From UBA10324 sp038326325 (GTDB lineage Bacteria > Bacteroidota > Bacteroidia > Chitinophagales > UBA10324), in contig JBBQJW010000011.1 of assembly GCA_038326325.1 (NCBI GenBank), positions 60,635 to 124,634 on the forward strand: a stretch of 64,000 bases of DNA. Reading direction: 5' to 3'. Made by a program: the position numbers and the translations under genes. The notes below the pieces were generated by a model. The model was not told the origin of the DNA and did not search any database. It saw only the letters and a program-made list of their open reading frames with translations. This document shows, one piece after another, positions 45,984 to 55,142 of the stretch (the stretch's first letter is position 1; the number at the start of each line of letters is the position of its first letter).

Positions 45984-46445
45984 ATGAACGACTCACGATT
46001 TCTAAAAATTGTAATAGTCATTTTATTACTCATCAATATTGGATCAATATCCTTTATGTGGTTGCATCATCCACCACCTCCTCCAATGCAGGATCGTGAT
46101 GCTATGCATTTTTTGATTCATGAATTAAACTTATCTGATGCACAAAAGTCTCAGTTCGAAAAATTGAAGGATGAACATCATGATGGAATGGAAAGATTAC
46201 AGGATAATGGACGAGATTTTCATAATCGATATTTTGATTTGATTAAATCCTCGTCTGATACAAACACTGTAACACAAATGGCGGATTCAATATCGCTCAA
46301 TCAAAAGCAAATTGAACTACTTACTTTTTATCATTTCAAAAGTGTCAGAAATATTCTGACTGCAGAACAGCAAAAGAAATTTGATGATTTAATTGGTGAA
46401 GCATTACGCAAAATGGCTCCACCACCACATTCTGAAAGAAGATAA
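45984..46445 (+). CDS. Spy/CpxP-like periplasmic sensor protein
   Basis: A 153-residue protein. One N-terminal anchor (FLKIVIVILLLINIGSISFM) is followed by a His/Pro-rich linker (WLHHPPPPPMQDRD) and an all-helical LTxxQ-type domain (ELNLSDAQKSQFEKLKDEHH, ILTAEQQKKFDDLIGEAL). This matches the Spy/CnrR-like periplasmic sensors that pair with ECF sigma modules. It lies 12 bases after the putative anti-sigma gene. It likely monitors envelope stress or metals. Confidence 0.8.
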   Translation: MNDSRFLKIVIVILLLINIGSISFMWLHHPPPPPMQDRDAMHFLIHELNLSDAQKSQFEKLKDEHHDGMERLQDNGRDFHNRYFDLIKSSSDTNTVTQMADSISLNQKQIELLTFYHFKSVRNILTAEQQKKFDDLIGEALRKMAPPPHSERR

Positions 46446-46483
46446 TTCTCAAAAAAAATTAACTTGACCACACAATTCATTTA

Positions 46484-46582
46484 ATGAAGCATCAGTTTCT
46501 GATTTTTCTATTTTCTTTTTCAATGTTCAATGCAATTGCTCAGGAAGCAGTTGGTTTGTTTACTCAAGGTGGTAACTCGTAG
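46484..46582 (+). pseudogene. Gene remnant with signal peptide, possibly an arylsulfotransferase-like gene
   Basis: A 32-residue ORF with a full signal peptide (FLIFLFSFSMFNAIAQ) then EAVGLFTQGGNS and an in-frame TAG at 46580. Reading on in frame gives NGYVLFALNFSKTTNYEKK, reminiscent of the start of Bacteroidota arylsulfotransferase-like proteins (where I recall GLF followed by NGYTLFAP and TTYLID). The rest of that gene is replaced by the CotH gene. Either a truncated remnant or a genuine short secreted peptide. Confidence 0.4.
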
Positions 46583-46628
46583 AATGGATATGTTTTGTTC
46601 GCGCTAAATTTTTCTAAAACAACTAATT

Positions 46629-48890
46629 ATGAAAAAAAAACTGCTCACTCTATTAATTCTTTTTGTATCGCTTAACATTCAGGCCCAGAATTTTTATGAC
46701 ATCAATACCATACAATCCATTCAAATTACATTTTCGCAGAGCAACTGGGATTACATGCTCGACACAGCAACAGCAGGAAACGACAGTTATATTATGGCTC
46801 AATCGGTTTCGATTAACGGAACTGTTTTCGATAGCGTAGGAGTTAGGTATAAAGGCAACAGTACCTATAATGCAAGTCAAGTAAAAAATCCTTTTCACAT
46901 TGAATTAGATACTTATAAAGATCAGGATTATCAGGGTTACACGGATGTAAAACTTAGTAATGTTTCAAAAGATCCTTCTTTCTTGCGCGAAGTTTTATCT
47001 TATAAAATCCTGCGTCAGTACATGGATGCACCACTTTCAAATTATTCAACTGTTACAGTCAATGGAACTCTTATCGGACTTTATGTTAGTTCTGAATCTG
47101 TTTCGAAAAAGTTTGTGATGCATCATTTCTATTCTAACCAAAATACTTTTTATAAATGCAATCCGATTGGGGGCGCGGGCATGGGAAGCACCGATAAACC
47201 GAATCTTGTTTATCTAGGAACTGATAGTTCGCTTTATTATCCTGCTTATGAATTGAATTCTGATTACGGCTGGAATGATTTGATTAAACTTTGCGATACG
47301 GTGGCAAATAATGTAAGTGCGATTGAAAAAATGATTGATGTTGATCGCGCATTGTGGATGATTGCTTTTGATAACACACTCGTGAATCTTGATAGCTACA
47401 TTGGCGGTTTTTCACAGAACTATTATTTATATAAAGATAATTACAATCGCTTTATTCCTGTTGTGTGGGATTTGAATGAATCATTTGGAACTTTCAGTCA
47501 GACTGGGACAGTAATGTTGCAAAACACTACTGCAAAACAACAGATGACTCATCTGTTACACCTGAATGATGCCGCCTGGCCGTTGATTCAGAAATTACTT
47601 GCAGTGCCAATGTATAAGCGCATGTACATCGCACACATGAGAACAATTCTTGCTGAGAATTTTTCTAATAGTAATTATTACACCGAAGCACAGGCATTAC
47701 AATCAATTATTAATTCAGCAGTAAATGCCGATCCGAATAGTTTTTTTACTTATGCTCAATATCAAAGCAATTTAACAACCGATGTAAGTAGTGGTATGAC
47801 AAGCGCTCCCGGATTAACTAATCTGATGAATGGACGAGTGACTTATTTATCCGCGCAGACGGATTTTACTTATTCAACTCCTGCTATTTCTACTGTTACA
47901 CCTTCAAACGGAAATCCGGTTTTAAATAGTAATGTAACAGTTACTGCATCGGTAACAAATGCAAATTCAAATGCAGTGTATCTCGGTTACAGGTATTCTG
48001 TTGAGGCGCCTTTTATCAGAGTGCTCATGTATGATGATGGCGCTCATGGCGATGGTGCTTCGGGCGACAATGTTTTTGGTGTTGCGATTGGTGTTAATTC
48101 TACTTTGATTCAATACTACATCTATGCTGAAAATAGTAATGCCGGAATGTTTTCACCTGAGCGTGCCGAGCATGAATTTTATTTATTGAATGCAACTGCC
48201 CCAGCAATAACTGCAGGTGAACTGGTGATAAATGAATTTATGGCGAGAAATGTAGCGACTGTAACAGATCAGAACGGGCAACATGACAACTGGATTGAAT
48301 TGTATAATAACACCTCGAATTACCTGAGCTTAAATAATGCTTTTCTAAGCGACGATAATCTGAATCCACTGAAATGGGATTTTCCTGAAAATGTTACAGT
48401 TGCTCCGCACGGTTATTTAATTGTTTGGGCCGATGAAGATTCATCACAGAGCGGTCTGCATTCAAACTTTAAACTATTATCATCAGGCGAAAGAATCATT
48501 CTTTCTTATGCAGGCGGATATGTGGTTGACAGCATTTCATACGGTGCTCAAACAGCGGATATGTCTTACTTGCGATGTCCGAATGGTACTGGGTCATTTG
48601 AAACTTATTATCCGTCATTCAACGGGGTAAATTGTTTGTTTAATTCTGTTGAACAGATTCAGCAAAATGATGTTTCTATTTATCCGAATCCGACAAACGG
48701 AAATATTTTTATAAATAACGGTAATGAAAAAATTGAATCGTTAATCATTTACAATTCAATCGGGCAAAATATTTATGAAGTAAAAAATATGAATGATTCA
48801 TCAATGGAAATTAACCTTTCTGCATTTTCAGCAGGTTTTTATATGATTGAGGTAAATCATTCCTTCAGAAAAAAAATAATCAGAAACTGA
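46629..48890 (+). CDS. CotH-kinase/lamin-tail T9SS cargo protein, second copy
   Basis: A 753-residue secreted protein. Signal peptide ends LNIQAQ. The CotH domain lies at about 25-400 (VGVRYKGNSTYNASQ, LIGLYVSSESVSKKF, NRFIPVVWDLNESFGTF). A further beta domain follows (about 420-515), then a lamin-tail domain near 520-635 (LVINEFMARNVATVTDQNG, NWIELYNNTSNYLSLN) and a type-A sorting domain (SIYPNPTNGNIFINN). Domain order differs from the 29736 paralogue, where the lamin-tail comes first. Confidence 0.9.
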   Translation: MKKKLLTLLILFVSLNIQAQNFYDINTIQSIQITFSQSNWDYMLDTATAGNDSYIMAQSVSINGTVFDSVGVRYKGNSTYNASQVKNPFHIELDTYKDQDYQGYTDVKLSNVSKDPSFLREVLSYKILRQYMDAPLSNYSTVTVNGTLIGLYVSSESVSKKFVMHHFYSNQNTFYKCNPIGGAGMGSTDKPNLVYLGTDSSLYYPAYELNSDYGWNDLIKLCDTVANNVSAIEKMIDVDRALWMIAFDNTLVNLDSYIGGFSQNYYLYKDNYNRFIPVVWDLNESFGTFSQTGTVMLQNTTAKQQMTHLLHLNDAAWPLIQKLLAVPMYKRMYIAHMRTILAENFSNSNYYTEAQALQSIINSAVNADPNSFFTYAQYQSNLTTDVSSGMTSAPGLTNLMNGRVTYLSAQTDFTYSTPAISTVTPSNGNPVLNSNVTVTASVTNANSNAVYLGYRYSVEAPFIRVLMYDDGAHGDGASGDNVFGVAIGVNSTLIQYYIYAENSNAGMFSPERAEHEFYLLNATAPAITAGELVINEFMARNVATVTDQNGQHDNWIELYNNTSNYLSLNNAFLSDDNLNPLKWDFPENVTVAPHGYLIVWADEDSSQSGLHSNFKLLSSGERIILSYAGGYVVDSISYGAQTADMSYLRCPNGTGSFETYYPSFNGVNCLFNSVEQIQQNDVSIYPNPTNGNIFINNGNEKIESLIIYNSIGQNIYEVKNMNDSSMEINLSAFSAGFYMIEVNHSFRKKIIRN

Positions 48891-48976
48891 TAAATAATTC
48901 TTAACGGCACCGCAAGTTTTCATTACAAACATCATCTAATAAATCATAACCAATCAACCTCAAAACCTTTTTCTGA

Positions 48977-50356
48977 ATGAAAAAAATACTAAACACGATC
49001 CTTTTTCTAAGTGTAACAGTTCAGTTTTCAACTGCGCAGCTTAGTCCTGCAATAACTTCATGGTTGCAAAATACAACAGCCGTAGGAAGTTACTACATGA
49101 GTGGTAACTCAACTGCTGTTACCAATAGCATATTGGTAAATTGTCAGTCAGTTCAGTATTCAACCAATAATGTTTACATATCTACGAAAGGTATTCCTTC
49201 CTATCCAACAGGACCATTTTTAGATGGCAATCCATCACAGGCATCAGATCAGAATGCCATATTTGAATTTCCATTATCTCCTGTTCAAAATACAGGAACT
49301 GTTACAGCAACAACGGGTGGTGACATAGGTGTTTTTATCAATGGTGTTGCATTGTTTGATTACAGAGATGGCGTTGCATGGAATCCTACAACAAATGCGT
49401 TATGTGGAGGTCCAGGTAATCCACCATGCCCAGGTGGAATGGGAGCAACTCAAGATTGGAACAGAGATGCTATACCCGCTGAAAAACCTGGCTTCGATTG
49501 TTCTAAAGGACATCCGGCAATGGGCAATTATCATCATCATCAAAACCCAAGTGCATTTAAACTTGACTTGAGTGTTATTTCTACAGTTTGTAATTTGTAT
49601 GATGCTGATGGATTATATGTTATGGATAGCACTGCTCATTCACCACTGCTTGGTTATGCATATGATGGCTTCCCGATTTATGGAGCTTATGGTTATCAAA
49701 ATACAAATGGAACCGGTGGTATTGTTAGAATGAAATCATGCTATCAATTAAGAAATATTACAACGAGAACTACTGACCCTGCAGGTAATATTGTTACAGC
49801 GGGGCCAGATGTGAGTACAACCTATCCGCTTGGTTATTTCAGAGAGGATTATGAGTTCGTGGCTCATCCATCTGATCCAAGTTATTTAGATGTTCATAAT
49901 GGAAGGGTTTGTGTTACACCTGAATATCCTTTAGGCATCTATTGTTATTTCGCAACTGTTAATGCCAATTGGAATTCTGCATATCCGTATGTAGTAGGTC
50001 CTACATTTTATGGTGTTTATGCAAACAGAAAAGTAACTTCAATAACAGAATCTACTACCACTTATACTCCATCAACTTCTTCAATAAGCAACAATGATTT
50101 CAATCAATTGAAAGTGTCAGTATTTCCAAACCCGGCGAATGATTTACTGATAATTCAGGCGGGCAATTTATTGACGAATGATCTTGATGTTCAGTTGTTT
50201 GATTTGAGTGGAAAATTGGTTGCTAAATCAAAAATCAATAAAGGAAGCACCATTGCTTTTTTTGATGTTAAAACTGTTTATGAAGGAACATATGTTTTAA
50301 AAATATCAAACGGTGATAATCAAATTACTCAAAAAGTATTTCTTAAAAAGGAATAA
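48977..50356 (+). CDS. YHYH-domain protein with T9SS type A sorting domain
   Basis: A 459-residue secreted protein. Signal peptide ends FSTAQ. The YHYH domain includes MGNYHHHQNPSAFKLDL near residue 184, then LLGYAYDGFPIYGAYGYQ and YFREDYEFV; its histidine-rich motif probably binds metal. A type-A sorting domain ends it (VSVFPNPANDLLIIQ, VQLFDLSGKLVAKS). It is followed within 53 bases by MbnP and MbnH-like genes, so it may belong to a copper- or heme-linked unit. Confidence 0.9.
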   Translation: MKKILNTILFLSVTVQFSTAQLSPAITSWLQNTTAVGSYYMSGNSTAVTNSILVNCQSVQYSTNNVYISTKGIPSYPTGPFLDGNPSQASDQNAIFEFPLSPVQNTGTVTATTGGDIGVFINGVALFDYRDGVAWNPTTNALCGGPGNPPCPGGMGATQDWNRDAIPAEKPGFDCSKGHPAMGNYHHHQNPSAFKLDLSVISTVCNLYDADGLYVMDSTAHSPLLGYAYDGFPIYGAYGYQNTNGTGGIVRMKSCYQLRNITTRTTDPAGNIVTAGPDVSTTYPLGYFREDYEFVAHPSDPSYLDVHNGRVCVTPEYPLGIYCYFATVNANWNSAYPYVVGPTFYGVYANRKVTSITESTTTYTPSTSSISNNDFNQLKVSVFPNPANDLLIIQAGNLLTNDLDVQLFDLSGKLVAKSKINKGSTIAFFDVKTVYEGTYVLKISNGDNQITQKVFLKKE

Positions 50357-50408
50357 TTTGTTGAATGATTCTTCTACTAAAAAATAACTTAAAGCAGTTT
50401 GAAATCTT

Positions 50409-51101
50409 ATGAAAGTAAAACTGCTTTTTATTTTTTATTTTTTGCTTGGCGTGAATTTATTTGCTCAACAGATTGCAACAACTAAAATTATTTTCAATCC
50501 TGTTTTCAATTCTGTTCCCATTATAATTGAAAACAAAAGTTATCGCCTTAACCAAAATGATTCGATAATTTTTGAAACACTGAGATTTTATGTTTCAGAT
50601 TTTCAGTTGCTGAAAAATGGAACGGTAGTTTTTACCGAACCAAATAGTTTTCATCTGATTGATTCTGATGATAAAAATTCATTGCAATTTTTACTTAGTA
50701 AAAAAATGAATATTGAGTGTGATGAAGTGAGATTTAACCTCGGCATCGACAGCATCACAAATGTTTCCGGTGCAATGGGTGGAGATTTAGACCCGACAAA
50801 AGGAATGTACTGGACCTGGCAAAGCGGTTACATCAATCTGATGCTGGAAGGCAGAAGCAAACTTTGCACTTCGAGAAATAATGAATTTCAATTTCATCTT
50901 GGTGGTTATCAATTTCCATACAATGCTATTCAGCAAATTGATTTGAAGTTGAAGACAAGTGAAACGATTGAAATTAATTTTGATTTGAAAAAATTTTTCG
51001 ACTCAATAAAATTAGCAGAACAAAATCATGTGATGTCGCCAAATGAACAAGCGATAATTTTTTCGAAGTCAATAGCAAAATGTTTTTATATCAATCAATG
51101 A
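50409..51101 (+). CDS. MbnP-family protein
   Basis: A 230-residue protein with a signal peptide (FYFLLGVNLFAQ). The family motif MYWTWQSGYINLMLEG near residue 133 holds the conserved tryptophans, preceded by ETLRFYVSDFQLLKNG and HLIDSDDKNSLQ. In methanotrophs MbnP is a copper-binding partner whose Trp is converted to kynurenine by MbnH. The stop overlaps the MbnH start by ATGA. Function here is inferred from the pair. Confidence 0.88.
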   Translation: MKVKLLFIFYFLLGVNLFAQQIATTKIIFNPVFNSVPIIIENKSYRLNQNDSIIFETLRFYVSDFQLLKNGTVVFTEPNSFHLIDSDDKNSLQFLLSKKMNIECDEVRFNLGIDSITNVSGAMGGDLDPTKGMYWTWQSGYINLMLEGRSKLCTSRNNEFQFHLGGYQFPYNAIQQIDLKLKTSETIEINFDLKKFFDSIKLAEQNHVMSPNEQAIIFSKSIAKCFYINQ

Positions 51102-52114
51102 TGAAACAGACATTTTTTGTTATTGTGGGTCTGTTTTTTTCTGCTTTCATAATTTCAACCAAATTATTTACAGTTCCTGAACACTGGCCAAAGCCGGTTT
51201 ATGATTTTACAAAAAATCAATTAACTGAAAATAAAATTTTGTTAGGCCGAGTATTGTTTTACGAGCCTGCGCTTTCACGCAACAACATTATTTCGTGCGC
51301 TAGCTGTCATTCACCCTTCTCGGCTTTCACTCACATTGACCATGCACTCAGTCACGGAATAAATGATAGCATTGGAAATAGAAATTCCCCGGCACTCATG
51401 AATCTTGCATGGGAAAAATCTTTTATGTGGGATGGTGCTGTAAATAATTTGGATATGCAACCGCTTTCACCAATTTCAAATATGGCTGAGATGGGAAGTT
51501 CAATTAAATCAGTAGTTGAAAAACTGAATGCATCAAAAATGTATCGCAGATTATTTTACAATGCATTTGAAGATTCTTTGGCGACAGGTGAAAAAACTTT
51601 GAAGGCACTTTCACAATTTCTTTTGACTCTTGTGAGCGCAAATTCAAAATACGACAGCGCAATGAATCACGAAACAAATTTTACGGCTCAGGAAGAAAAT
51701 GGATATAAGTTGTTTCAGAAAAATTGTTCATCATGTCATAAAGAACCACTTTTTACAACTAACGATTTTGCAAATAATGGATTATCACTTGATCCTTTTC
51801 TTAAAGATATAGGTAGAACAAAAATCACTTTGAATTCCGACGACTCTTTTAAATTTAAAATTCCTACTCTAAGAAATATCGAATACACCTATCCATATAT
51901 GCATGATGGTCGTTTTAAAAGATTGGCTGAAGTAATAAATCATTATACGAATGACATTCATTCATCTTCAACTTTAGCAACTCAACTTCGTGAACCTATT
52001 CTTCTTTCTTCAAATGAAAAGGTTGATATAATTGCCTTTTTACTTACTCTTTCTGACAAATCATTTGTGTTTAATAAAAATTTTCAATATCCGAAAGAAG
52101 TATTTTTTCAGTAA
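51098..52114 (+). CDS. Di-heme cytochrome-c peroxidase/MauG family (MbnH-like)
   Basis: A 338-residue periplasmic protein with an N-terminal signal anchor. Two heme sites: CASCHSPFSAFTH near residue 68 and CSSCHKEPLFTTNDF near 210. IGNRNSPALMNLAWEKSFMWDG and PTLRNIEYTYPYMHDGRF are CcP/MauG signatures. ATG 51098 overlaps the MbnP stop (ATGA), which suggests coupled translation, and is preferred over ATG 51080. It likely oxidises MbnP tryptophan, as known for MbnH. Confidence 0.9.
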   Translation: MMKQTFFVIVGLFFSAFIISTKLFTVPEHWPKPVYDFTKNQLTENKILLGRVLFYEPALSRNNIISCASCHSPFSAFTHIDHALSHGINDSIGNRNSPALMNLAWEKSFMWDGAVNNLDMQPLSPISNMAEMGSSIKSVVEKLNASKMYRRLFYNAFEDSLATGEKTLKALSQFLLTLVSANSKYDSAMNHETNFTAQEENGYKLFQKNCSSCHKEPLFTTNDFANNGLSLDPFLKDIGRTKITLNSDDSFKFKIPTLRNIEYTYPYMHDGRFKRLAEVINHYTNDIHSSSTLATQLREPILLSSNEKVDIIAFLLTLSDKSFVFNKNFQYPKEVFFQ

Positions 52115-52157
52115 GACAATTTTTTGAATAAAAAATACTTGACGAAGTTAAATATCT

Positions 52158-52754
52158 CTACTTCAATTTCTTTCTTGTGGTTAATAATTCTTTCTTCCTG
52201 TAACAGTCATTCGTATGGTCATTCACAATTCCTGTTGCCTGCATAAAAGCGTAACAGATAGTGGAGCCGCGAAATTTAAAACCGCGCTTACCCATATCAT
52301 TACTCATGGCATCGCTTATCTCGGTTTTTGCAGGAATATCGTTCATGGTTTTTCGATTGCCGTCAATTGTTTTTCCATTGGAGAAACTCCATACATACTT
52401 TGCAAACGAGCCAAACTCTTTCTGTAGCTGTAAAAAAATCTTAGCATTATTTATGGCAGCTTCAATTTTTAACCGGTTACGAATAATACCTGCATCTTGC
52501 ATCAGCGAATCAAATTTCTTCTGATTGAATTTTGAAACTGTTACAGCATTAAAATTGGCAAAAGCTTTTCTGAAATTCTCTCGCTTCTTTAAAACAGTAA
52601 GCCAGCTTAAACCCGCCTGAAAACTTTCAAGTACTAAAAACTCAAACAACAATTGATCATCGAACAACGGAGTTCCCCATTCTTCGTCGTGATACTTTAT
52701 ATAAATTTCCTGATTGCCTTTCAGGCACCAGCCACACCGTGTTTTTTCTTTCAT
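52158..52754 (-). CDS. tag: DNA-3-methyladenine glycosylase I
   Basis: A 198-residue base-excision enzyme that removes 3-methyladenine. Starts RCGWCLKGNQEIYIKYHDEEWGTPLFDD, then LFEFLVLESFQAGLSWLTVL, with KRGFKFRGSTICYAFMQATG and NDHTNDCYR at the C-terminus. The zinc-binding Cys/His residues of Tag (near C4, H17, and the C-terminal H and C) are in place. It is convergent with the MbnH-like gene. Confidence 0.96.
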   Translation of the reverse strand: MKEKTRCGWCLKGNQEIYIKYHDEEWGTPLFDDQLLFEFLVLESFQAGLSWLTVLKKRENFRKAFANFNAVTVSKFNQKKFDSLMQDAGIIRNRLKIEAAINNAKIFLQLQKEFGSFAKYVWSFSNGKTIDGNRKTMNDIPAKTEISDAMSNDMGKRGFKFRGSTICYAFMQATGIVNDHTNDCYRKKELLTTRKKLK

Positions 52755-52863
52755 CGTAATTCAGTTTTTGAATTAAGTCAAAGGTGAATTCGAAATTTGA
52801 ATTCTGCAATTGATATTGATTCAACGGATACAATTATATTCGACACCTCAATAAAAACACTTA

Positions 52864-54984
52864 ATGAAAAAAATAATTTTCACCTTACTCTCCCTATTCA
52901 CAGCTGTTGGAGTTTTCACCAGCAACCCATTATTCGCGCAGCAACAAAAAATGACTCCTGAGTTATTATGGAAACTCGGCCGTGTTAGCGGTGAAGCTGT
53001 TTCACCCGATGGTAAACAGGTCATATACGGTGTTACCTATTACGACATGGTTAAGAACAAGGGTGAGCGCAATCTGTATTCGATGAGTACCGTATCAGTT
53101 TCTAAAACTGATAAAATGAAAGGAGCGAACACAACCGTTACACCTGTGCAGATTACTGATTCGCTCGGCAGCGAGAGTGGTGTTCAGTATCTTTCAGCTA
53201 CACGAATTGGATATATTTATAAAGGGCAGTGGTGGGAAGCAGATGTTACAGGGAAGAATGCAAAACAGATTACAAATATTGAAGGCGGTATTTCAGTTGG
53301 GAAAGTTTCACCTGATGGCACTCATTTTTTATATGCGCACGATGTGAAGATTGACCAAACCATTCAGGAAAAATATCCTGACCTGCCTAAAACAGATGGA
53401 GAAGTTTATACCGATTTAATGTATCGCCATTGGGATAGCTACGAAGATGGCTACTACTCACATATTTTCTGGACGACTTATTCAGCCATGAAAATGGGAG
53501 AGGGGCATGATATAATGTCAGGAACAAAATTCGATTGTCCGCAACAGCCAATGGGTGGCGCTGAAGATGTGCAGTGGAGCAATGATGGAAAAAAAATATT
53601 TTATGTATGTAAAAAGAAAATAGGTAAGCAATATGCGCTCAGCACCAATTCCGAAATTTATGCTTACGATTTAACGGCTAACACCACCACTAATTTCACT
53701 GATGGAATAAATGGATATGACACCAATCCTGTATTCTCACCTGATGGAACAAAAGTTATCTGGCTCAGTATGGCTCGAGATGGATATGAAGCGGATAAAA
53801 ACAGAATCATGTTGTATGATTTTAAAACCAATCAACGAATTGATTTAACAAAAGATTGGGACGAGAGTGCTTCTTCATTAATCTGGAGTAAGGATGGAAA
53901 AAATATCTTTTTCACAGAAGTTTATCAAGCTGTTGAAACTGTAATTCAAATCACACTCCCACCTGTGATTGCTGAAATTTCGATGAAAAATTTTCGTAGG
54001 TTCACTGATGTTGACTGTGATGTAAATGCAATTATTGGAATAACTGACGACGCATTAATTGTTAGCCGTTGTGATATGAATCATGCTTCCGAAATTTATA
54101 AACTTGGTTTTGAAGGAGGTGATTTTAATGATTTTACTCCGCTCACTACGGTGAACAAAGCAGTTTACGATAATCTCGCAATGGGAAAAATTGAAAAGCG
54201 CTGGGTGAAAACAACCGACAACAAGCAGGAACTCGTGTGGGTGATTTATCCGCCGAACTTCGATGCAACAAAAAAATATCCAACACTTTTATATTGTCAG
54301 GGTGGACCGCAAAGTGCAGTGTCACAGTTTTATTCTTTCCGTTGGAATTTTCAATTGATGGCTGCTAATGGTTACATAATTGTTGCACCGAATCGTCGTG
54401 GTTTGCCGGGCTTTGGTACGAAATGGAATGAGGACATAAGTAAGGATTGGGGCGGTCAGGCAATGGATGATTATCTCTCTGCCATCGACAGCATTTCGAA
54501 ATTACCATTTGTAGATGTTAACCGCCGGGGATGCATTGGCGCGAGTTACGGCGGCTATTCGGTTTACATGCTTGCCGGAATTCATAACGGACGATTTAAA
54601 ACTTTTATTGCGCACGATGGTGTGTTCGATTTGCAGAGCATGTACTTAACTACCGAAGAAATGTGGTTTGCCGATTGGGATATGGGAGGAAGTTTCTGGC
54701 AGAAACCAATGCCTGTTACATACACCAAATTTAATCCTATTAATTATGTAGATAAATGGAACACTCCAATGTATGTTATCAGCAACGATTTAGATTATCG
54801 CGTGCCATTCAATCAGGGGCAGGAAGCATTTCAGGCTGCACAGTTGAAAGGTATCAAGAGTAAATTTCTTCACTTCCCCGACGAAGGGCATTGGGTAATG
54901 AAACCGCAAAACAGTTTACTATGGCAGCGCGAATTTTATAGTTGGTTGGATGAAACTTTAAATCCGAAAACACCAGAGGAATAA
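52864..54984 (+). CDS. S9-family (prolyl oligopeptidase-type) peptidase
   Basis: A 706-residue secreted serine peptidase. Signal peptide ends LFAQ. The N-terminal beta-propeller runs to about 430 (SPDGKQVIYGVTYY, SPDGTHFLYAHD, SPDGTKVIWLSMARDG). The alpha/beta-hydrolase domain has GCIGASYGGYSVYMLAGIH (nucleophile Ser near 560), DLDYRVPFNQGQEAF (Asp) and FPDEGHWVMKP (His near 678). It degrades peptides after proline or similar residues. Confidence 0.95.
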   Translation: MKKIIFTLLSLFTAVGVFTSNPLFAQQQKMTPELLWKLGRVSGEAVSPDGKQVIYGVTYYDMVKNKGERNLYSMSTVSVSKTDKMKGANTTVTPVQITDSLGSESGVQYLSATRIGYIYKGQWWEADVTGKNAKQITNIEGGISVGKVSPDGTHFLYAHDVKIDQTIQEKYPDLPKTDGEVYTDLMYRHWDSYEDGYYSHIFWTTYSAMKMGEGHDIMSGTKFDCPQQPMGGAEDVQWSNDGKKIFYVCKKKIGKQYALSTNSEIYAYDLTANTTTNFTDGINGYDTNPVFSPDGTKVIWLSMARDGYEADKNRIMLYDFKTNQRIDLTKDWDESASSLIWSKDGKNIFFTEVYQAVETVIQITLPPVIAEISMKNFRRFTDVDCDVNAIIGITDDALIVSRCDMNHASEIYKLGFEGGDFNDFTPLTTVNKAVYDNLAMGKIEKRWVKTTDNKQELVWVIYPPNFDATKKYPTLLYCQGGPQSAVSQFYSFRWNFQLMAANGYIIVAPNRRGLPGFGTKWNEDISKDWGGQAMDDYLSAIDSISKLPFVDVNRRGCIGASYGGYSVYMLAGIHNGRFKTFIAHDGVFDLQSMYLTTEEMWFADWDMGGSFWQKPMPVTYTKFNPINYVDKWNTPMYVISNDLDYRVPFNQGQEAFQAAQLKGIKSKFLHFPDEGHWVMKPQNSLLWQREFYSWLDETLNPKTPEE

Positions 54985-55142
54985 AAACTTTGTTGTCATT
55001 GGTTAATGCTTGTTGGTTCGAGACAGAACAGGGGGGAGGAAGGGTTGCCGGCAACGGAATAGAAATAATTTTTCGAAAGTGTAACAGTGCTTTAATAATT
55101 GCAATTGTTTTATTTAATTAGCATGACCAAACCCAAAAACAC

